Positions 1 through 6,831 of a stretch of DNA of 12,106 nucleotides are shown in pieces. The notes beneath the pieces are model-generated. The model had not been told where the DNA came from. It worked only from the letters and a program-made list of their open reading frames with translations, and made no database searches. Position numbers and translations under genes: made by a program. Each line of letters opens with the position of its first letter. The first letter of the stretch is position 1. Source of the stretch: Sphingobacteriaceae bacterium (GTDB lineage: Bacteria > Bacteroidota > Bacteroidia > Sphingobacteriales > Sphingobacteriaceae); NCBI GenBank assembly GCA_025450155.1, contig JANWIB010000079.1, positions 1 through 12,106 on the forward strand, written 5' to 3'.

Positions 1-465
1 ATCAAATACCTTATTCTCTGCAATAACAAATTCAGGCCTTAGTTGCATACTGAGATGACCGAATCGGGCATAAATACCACTGCTAATCAGGGTTTGATAC
101 CCTTTTGCAGGAATCATTAACCCATCGTTCCATCCGTAGGGAGAATGAGTGTTGTATTGTTGCGACCAGTTGACAGGCAGTAGTTGGAAGAAAACTTTAG
201 CATCTGCCGACCGGAAGTAGCCTATAGGTTTAGTGAATCGTTGTTTATTAGAAGCACTATCTGGTTCATATAATTGTTCACCATGAAGCGCCAACGCAGT
301 CAAAGGACGAATGGTAAAGGATAATGAGGAATCCACCTTACCCAACAGTTGTTCCCTTCGATAATAGTCTTCTAAAATTGTAGCGCCAACGGGTAACGAT
401 TGTGCGTAAACAAAATTTAAGGAGAAACCGAGAACAACTAAAAATGAGAGCGTTTTCTTATTCAT
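1..465 (-). CDS. Wzi-like outer-membrane capsule assembly protein, N-terminal part (runs off the left edge)
   Basis: The reading frame is open from an ATG at 465 to base 1 with no stop, giving 155 residues. The start sits 12 bases after the stop of the upstream dehydratase gene, with a GGAAG ribosome-binding-like sequence about 5 bases before it. The N-terminus is a signal peptide: MNKK, a hydrophobic stretch to about residue 19, and a likely cleavage after VYA at residue 21. The mature part begins QSLPVG and continues with EDYYRREQLLGKVDS, SFTIRPL, a YNTHSPYGWNDG block, MIPAKGYQT and LQLRPEF-like strand text. From memory this pattern resembles Bacteroidota proteins annotated as capsule assembly Wzi family, which are outer-membrane beta-barrels of about 450-550 residues. 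Enterobacterial Wzi anchors capsule at the cell surface. Its place at the end of the cluster fits that role. The barrel itself lies outside the window, so the family call rests on the N-terminal third. Confidence 0.65.
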   Translation of the reverse strand, partial: MNKKTLSFLVVLGFSLNFVYAQSLPVGATILEDYYRREQLLGKVDSSLSFTIRPLTALALHGEQLYEPDSASNKQRFTKPIGYFRSADAKVFFQLLPVNWSQQYNTHSPYGWNDGLMIPAKGYQTLISSGIYARFGHLSMQLRPEFVIAENKVFD

Positions 466-477
466 CAAACTTCCGAA

Positions 478-2406
478 CTATTTATCCTCTGTCAGTTGAA
501 AATCGAGGGCCTCGTACACCGAGTTATTACTTTTATATTCGGGTACTATTTCTTTCATTTTTACTACTACCTGCCTGTCTTTACTCTTACAGCTAAATTG
601 AATAAGGTCTTCAATTTGCTTATTCACATAATCAAAGTCATACTCGCGAGTTTTGGCAATCATAATTTTTTCATGATGGGTAGGAAGGGTATTTTCCGTA
701 TCATTCAGAAGTTCTTCGTACAGTTTTTCTCCAGGACGCAAGCCTGTAAATTCTATGGCAATGTCCTGGTTAGGAATTAAGCCAGATAAGCGGATCATTT
801 TCTTCGCCAGTTCTACAATTTTAACCGACTTACCCATATCAAAAATAAAGATTTCACCACCATGACCCATGGATCCGGCTTCCAATACCAGTCGGCAGGC
901 TTCGGGAATGGTCATGAAATAACGGGTAATATCCGGATGCGTCACCGTAATGGGGCCGCCTGCTTGTATCTGAGCCTTAAATCGCGGAATAACCGAACCA
1001 TTGGAGCCCAGAACATTTCCAAAACGGGTGGTAATAAATTTTGTAATAGTTTTTTCTTTTCCATTGAGATTTGATGTCTCAGCAGATTTTTGAAGTGAAT
1101 GAAACAAGGATTGGACATATATTTCTGCAATGCGCTTGGAAGCGCCCATGACATTGGTCGGATTTACGGCCTTGTCTGTAGAGATCATAACGAATTTCAT
1201 GACCTGATGCTTGACGGCAAGACCAGCCAAAATTTTGGTTCCCATTACATTAGCACGGATGGCTTCGGAGGGGTTGTGCTCCATTAAAGGAACATGTTTA
1301 TAGGCTGCCGCATGGTAAACATAGTGGGGTTTAAGGCTCTGAAACAATGTTTCCATTCGTGCTTCATCACGAACATCGCCAATAAAGGCGTAAAAAACAT
1401 TTTTGAGATTTCTATCCTGCAATTCGAGTTGAAGCTCATGAAGAGGAGTTTCCGACTGATCATTCAGAATAATCATTTGGGGAGAAAACCGGGAAAGCTG
1501 ACGCACAATTTCGCTGCCAATGGAACCAGCTGCTCCAGTAACCAACACGCGTTTACCCCGAAGTTGGTCAGAAATGATCTCGTTATGAATTTCAATGGGT
1601 TCCCGCTCCAATAAATCTTCAATTTTAATGTCCTGAATTTGTCGGGCATTGATATGACCGTCAACCCATACCGGAGATGTTGGAAGAGTAAGTACTTTAA
1701 TATTATGCTCTAAACAAAAATCAACAATCTCATTTTTCTTTTGAGGAGAAATATTCGCGGCAATTAATAAATCGGTAATTTCCAATTGCTCATTCAATCC
1801 CTTGTAGAATCCACTCGGATGATAAATTCGTACACCATCTATGCCTTTGCCCGTTTTTCGTTCATCATCATCCAGAAAAGCCGTTACCCGCATATTCACT
1901 TTCGAATCGTGATCCAAGGTACGCTTCAAAGCAACACCCATCTCTCCTGCTCCATAAATAATTACGCTTCGTTTGTCAATTCTAAGATTCTTGATATAAA
2001 TAAAAAAATATTTCACTAATACCCTATAGGTGATCAACAAGAGAAAACTGCATAGGCCATTAATAATCAAGACAGCGTTTGAAATGATGGGATCCCGATA
2101 AAATGCTATCAGGATAAGATTGGTAATAAAAAATAAGGCATTACTAACTACTATAGCAATGAGTATTCTAAACGAGTCTTGTGCACTGGTATACCGTATA
2201 ATTCCGGCATAGCTTTTCAGACCATAAAAGACAGTGCTATTGATTAATGAGAAAATCAATAGGTTCCGGCTTAGTTCCGGCAGATTGATCTGATTGATAT
2301 CTAAATTAAACCTGATAAAATAGGCAAAACCTAAAGAAAAAAGACATATAATCAGGTCTAACGAAAAGATAATCCACCGGGGAACGATATTGATTCTGTT
2401 AAACAT
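478..2406 (-). CDS. Membrane-bound UDP-HexNAc 4,6-dehydratase, WbpM/CapD/PglF type
   Basis: This 642-residue protein belongs to the long SDR dehydratases that convert UDP-GlcNAc to UDP-4-keto-6-deoxy-GlcNAc, the precursor of QuiNAc, FucNAc or bacillosamine. Four membrane segments lie at about residues 11-31, 47-67, 79-102 and 110-135. They are followed by a first nucleotide-binding fold with GAGEMG at 152-157 and a catalytic SDR domain with GAAGSIG at 291-297. The family's Met replacement of the usual SDR Tyr is visible: STDKAVNPTNVMGASK spans 409-424, with M420 and K424 in the YxxxK positions and D411/K412 before them. RFGNVLGSNGSVIP (461-474) and GLRPGEKLYEE (555-565) are further family marks. 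Length is usual for the family and the ATG start gives the expected short cytoplasmic leader. It follows the formyltransferase gene after 44 bases. I infer that it supplies the ketosugar reduced by the WbpV-like enzyme at 4680-5585. Which 6-deoxy sugar results cannot be read from sequence. Confidence 0.93.
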   Translation of the reverse strand: MFNRINIVPRWIIFSLDLIICLFSLGFAYFIRFNLDINQINLPELSRNLLIFSLINSTVFYGLKSYAGIIRYTSAQDSFRILIAIVVSNALFFITNLILIAFYRDPIISNAVLIINGLCSFLLLITYRVLVKYFFIYIKNLRIDKRSVIIYGAGEMGVALKRTLDHDSKVNMRVTAFLDDDERKTGKGIDGVRIYHPSGFYKGLNEQLEITDLLIAANISPQKKNEIVDFCLEHNIKVLTLPTSPVWVDGHINARQIQDIKIEDLLEREPIEIHNEIISDQLRGKRVLVTGAAGSIGSEIVRQLSRFSPQMIILNDQSETPLHELQLELQDRNLKNVFYAFIGDVRDEARMETLFQSLKPHYVYHAAAYKHVPLMEHNPSEAIRANVMGTKILAGLAVKHQVMKFVMISTDKAVNPTNVMGASKRIAEIYVQSLFHSLQKSAETSNLNGKEKTITKFITTRFGNVLGSNGSVIPRFKAQIQAGGPITVTHPDITRYFMTIPEACRLVLEAGSMGHGGEIFIFDMGKSVKIVELAKKMIRLSGLIPNQDIAIEFTGLRPGEKLYEELLNDTENTLPTHHEKIMIAKTREYDFDYVNKQIEDLIQFSCKSKDRQVVVKMKEIVPEYKSNNSVYEALDFQLTEDK

Positions 2407-2424
2407 GAGTTATTTTTAGCACAT

Positions 2425-2432
2425 CAAATATA
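2425..2432 (-). promoter_or_regulatory. Weak promoter-like TAnnTTTG motif before the long dehydratase gene
   Basis: On the minus strand the bases read TATATTTG, fitting TAnnTTTG, within the 44-base gap before the dehydratase start at 2406. The nearest upstream TTG is 26 bases away, wider than usual, and the region is very AT-rich, so a chance match is likely. If used, the leader would be only about a dozen bases. Confidence 0.2.
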
Positions 2433-2450
2433 TGACGTGTAGTTGCATAT

Positions 2451-3281
2451 TTATATATCAATAATTTCAAAATCTGTCATCTCATATTGTCCATCAATAA
2501 ATTGAATCGAATTATCTACAATATTTCCACTATCGTGTACTCTTCCAGCCCAAACAATGATTTTTTTATTATCTTGAAGAAGATATGCTCCTGGATAAGG
2601 CCTTGTAACTGCTCTGATTAACCGGTCAGCATCTTCTATTGTCATATTAATATCTAATCTACCATCTTCTGGTTTTCTACCTTCCCAATAACTGGCTTTT
2701 GACTCATCCTGTGGGTTAGGCGTTACTTGGTTATCAATTATAAGAGGATAAATCTTTTCAATTAATTCTTCATGAGCTAACTCTATTTTACGGTATAATG
2801 TTGTTGCTGTTTCGTTGGGTTTAATAGGTATTTTGATTTGTCCTAAAATAGGACCAGTATCAACTCCTTCTTCTAGTTTAAACATGGAAACACCGGTTTC
2901 GGATAGGCCTTTTAATATTGCCCATGGTACAGCAGCTCTTCCTCTTCCTTGTGGCAGTAACGTAGGATGCATGCCTATACATCCTTTTTGTGGAGTTGTT
3001 AAAAGATTTGATGAGGCAATTTGTGACCATCCAATAATAAACAACCAGTCTAAATTATGATTTTTTATAACCTCAATAACCCCACTATCATTAATATGAT
3101 TAATTTTCAATAAAGGAATATCGTGTTCTTTGGCAAAATCATCCAAAAATATTCGCCCAGATTTTTTCAAAGATTTGTTATCAGAAAGAGTGATCAATAA
3201 ATCTAATTTTTCATTAATCTCATATATCTTTTTAATACATGATAATCCTAACTGAACACAGGTAACAAAGCCAATTTTCAT
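2451..3281 (-). CDS. Sugar N-formyltransferase (Fmt/ArnA-like fold)
   Basis: The 276-residue protein has an N-terminal formyltransferase domain (about 1-180) and a small C-terminal Fmt/ArnA-like domain (about 195-250, with GRKPEDGRLD and AVTRPYPGAY). Such enzymes transfer a formyl group from N10-formyl-tetrahydrofolate to an amine, here presumably an amino sugar. The loop GMHPTLLPQGRGRA (103-116) carries the catalytic His105, and EEGVDTGPI (137-145) carries Asp141. The Asn of the usual Asn-x-His-x-Ser core is Gly103. I recall a subgroup with HPTLLPxGRGRA and no Asn, so this may be a subgroup trait rather than damage. Its start overlaps the stop of the sugar transferase gene by one base (TAATG), which suggests translational coupling. 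The gene is AT-rich: about 33% GC by hand count over five 60-base lines, against about 42% in fnlA. A formyltransferase needs a free amine, and the PIG-L deacetylase two genes upstream is the only enzyme in the window that would expose one. The substrate is unknown. Confidence 0.85.
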   Translation of the reverse strand: MKIGFVTCVQLGLSCIKKIYEINEKLDLLITLSDNKSLKKSGRIFLDDFAKEHDIPLLKINHINDSGVIEVIKNHNLDWLFIIGWSQIASSNLLTTPQKGCIGMHPTLLPQGRGRAAVPWAILKGLSETGVSMFKLEEGVDTGPILGQIKIPIKPNETATTLYRKIELAHEELIEKIYPLIIDNQVTPNPQDESKASYWEGRKPEDGRLDINMTIEDADRLIRAVTRPYPGAYLLQDNKKIIVWAGRVHDSGNIVDNSIQFIDGQYEMTDFEIIDI

Positions 3282-3847
3282 TAATATACAGGCGGTTTTT
3301 TAGTTAAATATAAAATTGTTTTTAGTAATATTTTTAAATCGGTTAACGCACTTATACTGCGGGCATATGTTCCGTCCCAGTTTGACTTCTCCTCTTCTGG
3401 CATGTAATCATAAGAGTTGACTTGTGCAAGTCCGGTAAGTCCGGGTCGGCACTTTAAGGCGCCATTAGTTTCTCTAAGTCTTATTAAATTCTCCTGAGAG
3501 GGAATAGGTGGTCTTGGTCCAACAATACTCATGTCGCCTTTTAGAATATTTATCAATTGTGGAAGCTCATCTAAATTTGTACGCCGTAATACCTTTCCAA
3601 ATGGTGTGACTTTTAACTTAGATGTTTCAGAAGATGGTACGTTAGGAGTATTCATAGCCATACTTCTAAATTTATAGAATTTAAATATAAGCCCGTCCTT
3701 TCCAACTCGTTCTTGAATATAGATTATCGACCCAAAGTCCTGAAAAAATATTACTACAGCGATAAGGATTAATATAGGAGATAAAATAATTAGACCTATA
3801 AGTGAAAAAAATATGTCTAAAAACCGCTTTATAAATAATTTATACAT
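3281..3847 (-). CDS. Initiating sugar-1-phosphate transferase (PglC-like monotopic phosphoglycosyl transferase)
   Basis: At 188 residues this is the minimal PglC-size member of the bacterial sugar transferase family, which moves a sugar-1-phosphate from a UDP-sugar to undecaprenyl phosphate and so starts repeat-unit assembly at the inner membrane. The N-terminal hydrophobic segment (about 11-36) carries Ser23-Pro24, which in PglC breaks the helix so that it re-enters the membrane. KFRSM lies at 59-63, the catalytic dyad Asp93-Glu94 in DELPQL, the GDMSIVGPRPP motif at 104-114, and CRPGLTGLAQV at 133-143. The dyad and the Ser-Pro motif have the same numbering as I recall for Campylobacter PglC. 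The gene starts one base after the PIG-L stop and overlaps the formyltransferase start by one base. Two lines near its ends count only 18% and 22% GC, lower than any other gene here, partly because of membrane residues. QuiNAc- or FucNAc-type UDP-sugars are the likely substrates given the neighbours. Confidence 0.93.
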   Translation of the reverse strand: MYKLFIKRFLDIFFSLIGLIILSPILILIAVVIFFQDFGSIIYIQERVGKDGLIFKFYKFRSMAMNTPNVPSSETSKLKVTPFGKVLRRTNLDELPQLINILKGDMSIVGPRPPIPSQENLIRLRETNGALKCRPGLTGLAQVNSYDYMPEEEKSNWDGTYARSISALTDLKILLKTILYLTKKPPVY

Positions 3848-3848
3848 G

Positions 3849-4538
3849 CTATAAATTTAAAATCTGGAACACCGCCTGGAATGCTTCGGCATATTTTAAT
3901 CCAGACTGTCCCCCCCTATACGCAGCTAACCCTTCTATAACTTCAGAGGATCTCGGGTGAGGATAATCTCTCATTACCCCTTCATAAGCATTAAGGGCTT
4001 TTATTTTAGTATTTATGAACTCACGACCAACTTCAAAAAACGTATTTGGCTGAAAAGAACTTGCATTGACTGGGAAAGCCCAATCTGTAGAGGACACTAT
4101 TTCCATAAAATAAAGTCCCTTAATTGGTTTAATCGGTTTTCGTTGAAATAAACGTGCGGCAGCTTGGCATGCTTTGGATACATGATAATGATCGTTGTTC
4201 AAATCATACGGATGATGTGTAAAAATATAGTCTGGCTTAGTTGTCTCTATGGCATTTTCAATAAACTGAACTAGCTGCAAGTGTTCCACAGCATTAAATT
4301 GAATATTAGGGAATGAGCCTATTATAGGCTTTTGTGCACCAATTATCTGCTGCGCCTTCAGCATGTGTTTATAAAGTTCTAACGTATCTGGTCTATTATT
4401 TCTAGCATTTGCTTCTCCTGAAAGAATACAGTTATATATTTTGCAACCCCCAGCAGCTAATTTAGCGGCTGTTGCACCAAATCCCAATATTTCATCATCA
4501 GGGTGAGCTGTTACTGATAGTATAATTAGATCAGACAT
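3849..4538 (-). CDS. PIG-L (LmbE) family zinc-dependent N-deacetylase
   Basis: The 229-residue protein carries the family's AHPDDE signature at residues 11-16, giving metal ligands His12 and Asp15 with Asp14 as likely general base. A second metal-site segment, THHPYDLNNDHYHV (107-120), holds the third His, probably His119. PIG-L, MshB and BshB enzymes remove the N-acetyl group from a GlcNAc unit in lipid- or metabolite-linked glycosides. There is no signal peptide or membrane segment, so it should act in the cytoplasm, on a nucleotide sugar or on the cytoplasmic face on a lipid-linked glycan. It is the first gene after a 141-base gap that holds a promoter-like motif, and it ends one base before the phosphoglycosyl transferase start. 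With the formyltransferase two genes on, it could free an amine that is then formylated. That link is inference. The true acceptor may differ. Confidence 0.88.
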   Translation of the reverse strand: MSDLIILSVTAHPDDEILGFGATAAKLAAGGCKIYNCILSGEANARNNRPDTLELYKHMLKAQQIIGAQKPIIGSFPNIQFNAVEHLQLVQFIENAIETTKPDYIFTHHPYDLNNDHYHVSKACQAAARLFQRKPIKPIKGLYFMEIVSSTDWAFPVNASSFQPNTFFEVGREFINTKIKALNAYEGVMRDYPHPRSSEVIEGLAAYRGGQSGLKYAEAFQAVFQILNL

Positions 4539-4588
4539 TATTTATTATTTTATGATATTAGCTGTCCTAAGCAGCCCTTTTCGTGCGA

Positions 4589-4596
4589 CAAAGTTA
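4589..4596 (-). promoter_or_regulatory. Candidate Bacteroidota promoter (-7 element) for the PIG-L gene
   Basis: Read on the minus strand, the bases are TAACTTTG, an exact match to the TAnnTTTG -7 consensus of Bacteroidota. It lies about 50 bases before the PIG-L start, in the longest gene-free stretch of the window. No good -33 TTG is found at the expected spacing; a TTC is 17 bases upstream. The position argues for it, the weak upstream element against. It would let the PIG-L, transferase, formyltransferase, dehydratase and Wzi-like genes be transcribed apart from the block to the right. Confidence 0.4.
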
Positions 4597-4639
4597 TGGT
4601 TTTTTAAGTATTTGAATTGATTTTTAGCAATCTTGATTA

Positions 4640-4673
4640 CAGGTTAATAGTTATAACATATTATAATAACCTG
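4640..4673 (-). repeat. Imperfect hairpin just after the WbpV-like gene's stop codon
   Basis: On the minus strand the arms CAGGTTA and TAACCTG pair over 7 bp (4667-4673 with 4640-4646). Inside, TTATAA (4661-4666) and TTATAA (4651-4656) pair over 6 bp around a 4-base loop, leaving a 4-base bulge on one side. The stem begins 6 bases after the TAA at 4680-4682. There is no run of U after it, so it is not a classic intrinsic terminator. It could slow or end transcription, or protect the 3' end of the upstream message. The rest of the 4539-4679 gap holds only the promoter-like motif. Confidence 0.5.
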
Positions 4674-4679
4674 CAATTA

Positions 4680-5585
4680 TTAATGACGAATGCTATTGAA
4701 GCTTTGAGCTGTTTTTATGAGTCCTTCTCTGGCCGATAAAGGCAAATTCTTTTTTAGTACTTCCTTGATTTTTTTATTGCTCACGATATAGTTTTCTGTA
4801 AGCTTTCCTAACCGCTCAGTATTTAAAGGCAGCTTGATCTTATCACCGATTTTGGCCAATCCTTTTATCAAGGACTCCGGTATATTTAATAAAAGAGGAG
4901 ATTTATTAAGAGATTGAGCCAATAGGGTAACCACTTCTGCGGTTGATAAAGCTTCATCGTCTGATACATTATAAACACCCGAAGGAATGTCTTCCCGTTC
5001 CAATAACTCTTTGATAATGAAGCACAGGTTTTCTACACTTAAAAACGATCGCTTATTTTTAAAGACCGCTAAAGGATAAGGGAACCTTTTTGAAACAAAA
5101 TTATACAACAGATTCAAATTTCCTTTATTGCCCGGACCATGAATCATGCAAGGCCGAAGAATATAATAGGTCTTTCCGTCTGGCAAAGGTTGGCGTTGAA
5201 TATATTCTTCGGCCATTAATTTAGATTTACCATAATGGGTTTGGGGATTGGGGAAATAGTCTTCTGTTAGGGGGGCATCAAGTTGATCTGCAACTGCTTT
5301 GACCGAACTGATGAAAATAAACTTCTTCGCATCGGATTGAAGAAAGGCATCGTACAATTTCTTGGTCAGCTCAAAATTTACCTGGTAGTATTCCTCCGGT
5401 TGGGCAATATTTTTTAAATCATGAGCTTTTCCGGCGAGATGGATAATTGATTCTGTATTAACGATTTTATCAGAAAAGACGGCATTCTCTTTCAGAGATA
5501 GCGGTGAGATAGTAAAGGACTGATTTAAATAGGGTATCAGGTTCCCTCCAACAAACCCGGATGAGCCGGTGATAAGAATAGTCAT
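4680..5585 (-). CDS. NAD(P)-dependent sugar epimerase/reductase, WbpV-like (probable UDP-4-keto-6-deoxy-HexNAc 4-reductase)
   Basis: From the ATG at 5585 the protein has 301 residues. A TTG nine bases upstream (5594) would give 304, but it lies inside the preceding gene. The ATG follows that gene's TAA by one base and starts MTILITGSSGFVG, as such proteins usually do. This is a short extended-SDR enzyme: GSSGFVG (7-13 from the ATG) binds NAD(P), SSVK (93-96) holds the catalytic Ser, and HYGKSK holds the YxxxK pair (Tyr118, Lys122). LRPCMIHGPGNKGNL and RSFLSVENL are typical of the WbpV/WreQ/GalE-like group. In Pseudomonas aeruginosa, WbpV reduces the 4-keto product of WbpM to UDP-QuiNAc. A WbpM-like gene lies in this cluster at 478-2406, so the same pairing is likely. 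Reduction to the FucNAc isomer, or a true 4-epimerase activity, cannot be excluded from sequence. Confidence 0.85.
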   Translation of the reverse strand: MTILITGSSGFVGGNLIPYLNQSFTISPLSLKENAVFSDKIVNTESIIHLAGKAHDLKNIAQPEEYYQVNFELTKKLYDAFLQSDAKKFIFISSVKAVADQLDAPLTEDYFPNPQTHYGKSKLMAEEYIQRQPLPDGKTYYILRPCMIHGPGNKGNLNLLYNFVSKRFPYPLAVFKNKRSFLSVENLCFIIKELLEREDIPSGVYNVSDDEALSTAEVVTLLAQSLNKSPLLLNIPESLIKGLAKIGDKIKLPLNTERLGKLTENYIVSNKKIKEVLKKNLPLSAREGLIKTAQSFNSIRH

Positions 5586-5586
5586 A

Positions 5587-6831
5587 TTACACAATAGTTT
5601 TCAGGGCTTCAACATATTGTGATATAACCACCTCTTTGGAATATTTTTTCCTGATCGTATCTAAACCGGAATTACCCATTTTTTCTCTAAGCTCGGGATT
5701 ATTGTTTAACTGTTCAATAGCCTCTACAAAAGCATTATTTTTATTCTCATCAATCAAAATAGCACAATCCTGATCTTTTAAAAAATTATACAGTGGTGTA
5801 TTTTTTCCCGTAAGGATAATCATGGGCTTAGCACAGGCCATGATGGTATATACCTTGGAAGGAAAACCCTCTTGTTCCAATTCTGGATTCATCGCAATAA
5901 AATGAACATCACCAAATGCGTTGATTAGCGGCATTTGTTCCCTTGATTGATAAGGCAGTATTTTCACATGATCTAACTTTCTTTCTCTCATAGCATTAAT
6001 CAGTGTATCTTTTTTTACTCCTTCGCCTATAATCCAAAATTCTATCTTTTTATCTTTTAACTTTTCTGCCGCATATAATACAGGCTCCCAATCTTGAGCA
6101 TGACCGATGTTTCCGGCATAAACTAATCGTAGGTCAGCGTCAGATTGTTGTTTTAAACTCCATTCGTTTTTTGCAGGAAACGGTCTGTATAATGATGTGT
6201 CTACAAAATTAGGTATAACCTTAAGTTTGCTTGGATCGTTAAAACGACCCCGGATCTTGGTATAAAACAAATCGTCAATGGTAGTTACTAATGTAGATCG
6301 GTTATAAACCAATCGTTCTAATCGTTTTAATAAGTTGATGATGGTTTGGGATTTGATATTTCCGTGATTAATCAAGAAATCAGGATAAATTTCCTGCACA
6401 TTATACACGGCTTTTGCACCTTTTATGTTAGCAATTATAATCGATATTAAGCCGATAGTAAGTGGTGGAGATGGAGCAAGTACCACATGAACCCTACCTA
6501 AGAAAAGAGCAATAAAGACTGACATGAAATGCCAGTAAATGAACGGAATTAAGCGGTAGAGGGTACGTTTATATTTCTTAGCGGGGATATGATAAACCTT
6601 TATATTCTCGTAATTACTGGTTGAGTATAAACCCAAGAGATGTTTCTTTAGCGGTTGTTTAGCTAATTCCTCTGGCACAAGATTATAATGAGGAGTGGTG
6701 GTTAATACTACTACATCAAAACCATTTTGTTTTAGACCTTTAGCAATATCGTTGTATAGATAGGCGGTAGAAACACCATCGGGACTAAATGCTATTGTGT
6801 TAATTAATATTCTTTTTTGTGTATTACTCAC
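5587..6831 (-). CDS. wbuB: Family 4 glycosyltransferase, WbuB/WbjE-like (probable L-FucNAc or L-FucNAm transferase)
   Basis: This is a 414-residue GT-B fold enzyme. The N-terminal acceptor half opens RILINTIAFSPDGVSTAYL and has a hydrophobic patch at about 103-136 (membrane contact and PSPPLTIG). The C-terminal donor half has LVYAGNIGHAQDW at 236-248, WIIGEG at 266-271, and the donor-site segment EQEGFPSKVYTIMACAKPMI at 319-338. The start is GTG at 6831: the next in-frame upstream codons are GGA, TTT and a TAG stop, and no ATG fits the expected N-terminus. The start overlaps the fnlC stop by 8 bases, a sign of coupled translation. WbuB of E. coli O26 and WbjE of P. aeruginosa sit directly after fnlC/wbjD and are assigned to transfer L-FucNAc. 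The same position here suggests the same donor, or its acetamidino form. The acceptor, probably the first lipid-linked sugar, is inferred. Confidence 0.85.
   Translation of the reverse strand: MSNTQKRILINTIAFSPDGVSTAYLYNDIAKGLKQNGFDVVVLTTTPHYNLVPEELAKQPLKKHLLGLYSTSNYENIKVYHIPAKKYKRTLYRLIPFIYWHFMSVFIALFLGRVHVVLAPSPPLTIGLISIIIANIKGAKAVYNVQEIYPDFLINHGNIKSQTIINLLKRLERLVYNRSTLVTTIDDLFYTKIRGRFNDPSKLKVIPNFVDTSLYRPFPAKNEWSLKQQSDADLRLVYAGNIGHAQDWEPVLYAAEKLKDKKIEFWIIGEGVKKDTLINAMRERKLDHVKILPYQSREQMPLINAFGDVHFIAMNPELEQEGFPSKVYTIMACAKPMIILTGKNTPLYNFLKDQDCAILIDENKNNAFVEAIEQLNNNPELREKMGNSGLDTIRKKYSKEVVISQYVEALKTIV

Noticed and set aside
402..2019. Several open frames of 60-110 codons on the plus strand
   Set aside because: They lie opposite the well-supported dehydratase gene (and the start of the Wzi-like gene), match no family I know and have no start signals; they are frame shadows.
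4640..4673. Classic intrinsic terminator
   Set aside because: The hairpin is AT-rich with a bulge, and no U-run follows; kept only as an inverted repeat of unknown role.
4680..5594. TTG start at 5594 for the WbpV-like gene
   Set aside because: It lies within the preceding gene; the ATG at 5585 is one base after that gene's stop and gives the usual N-terminus.
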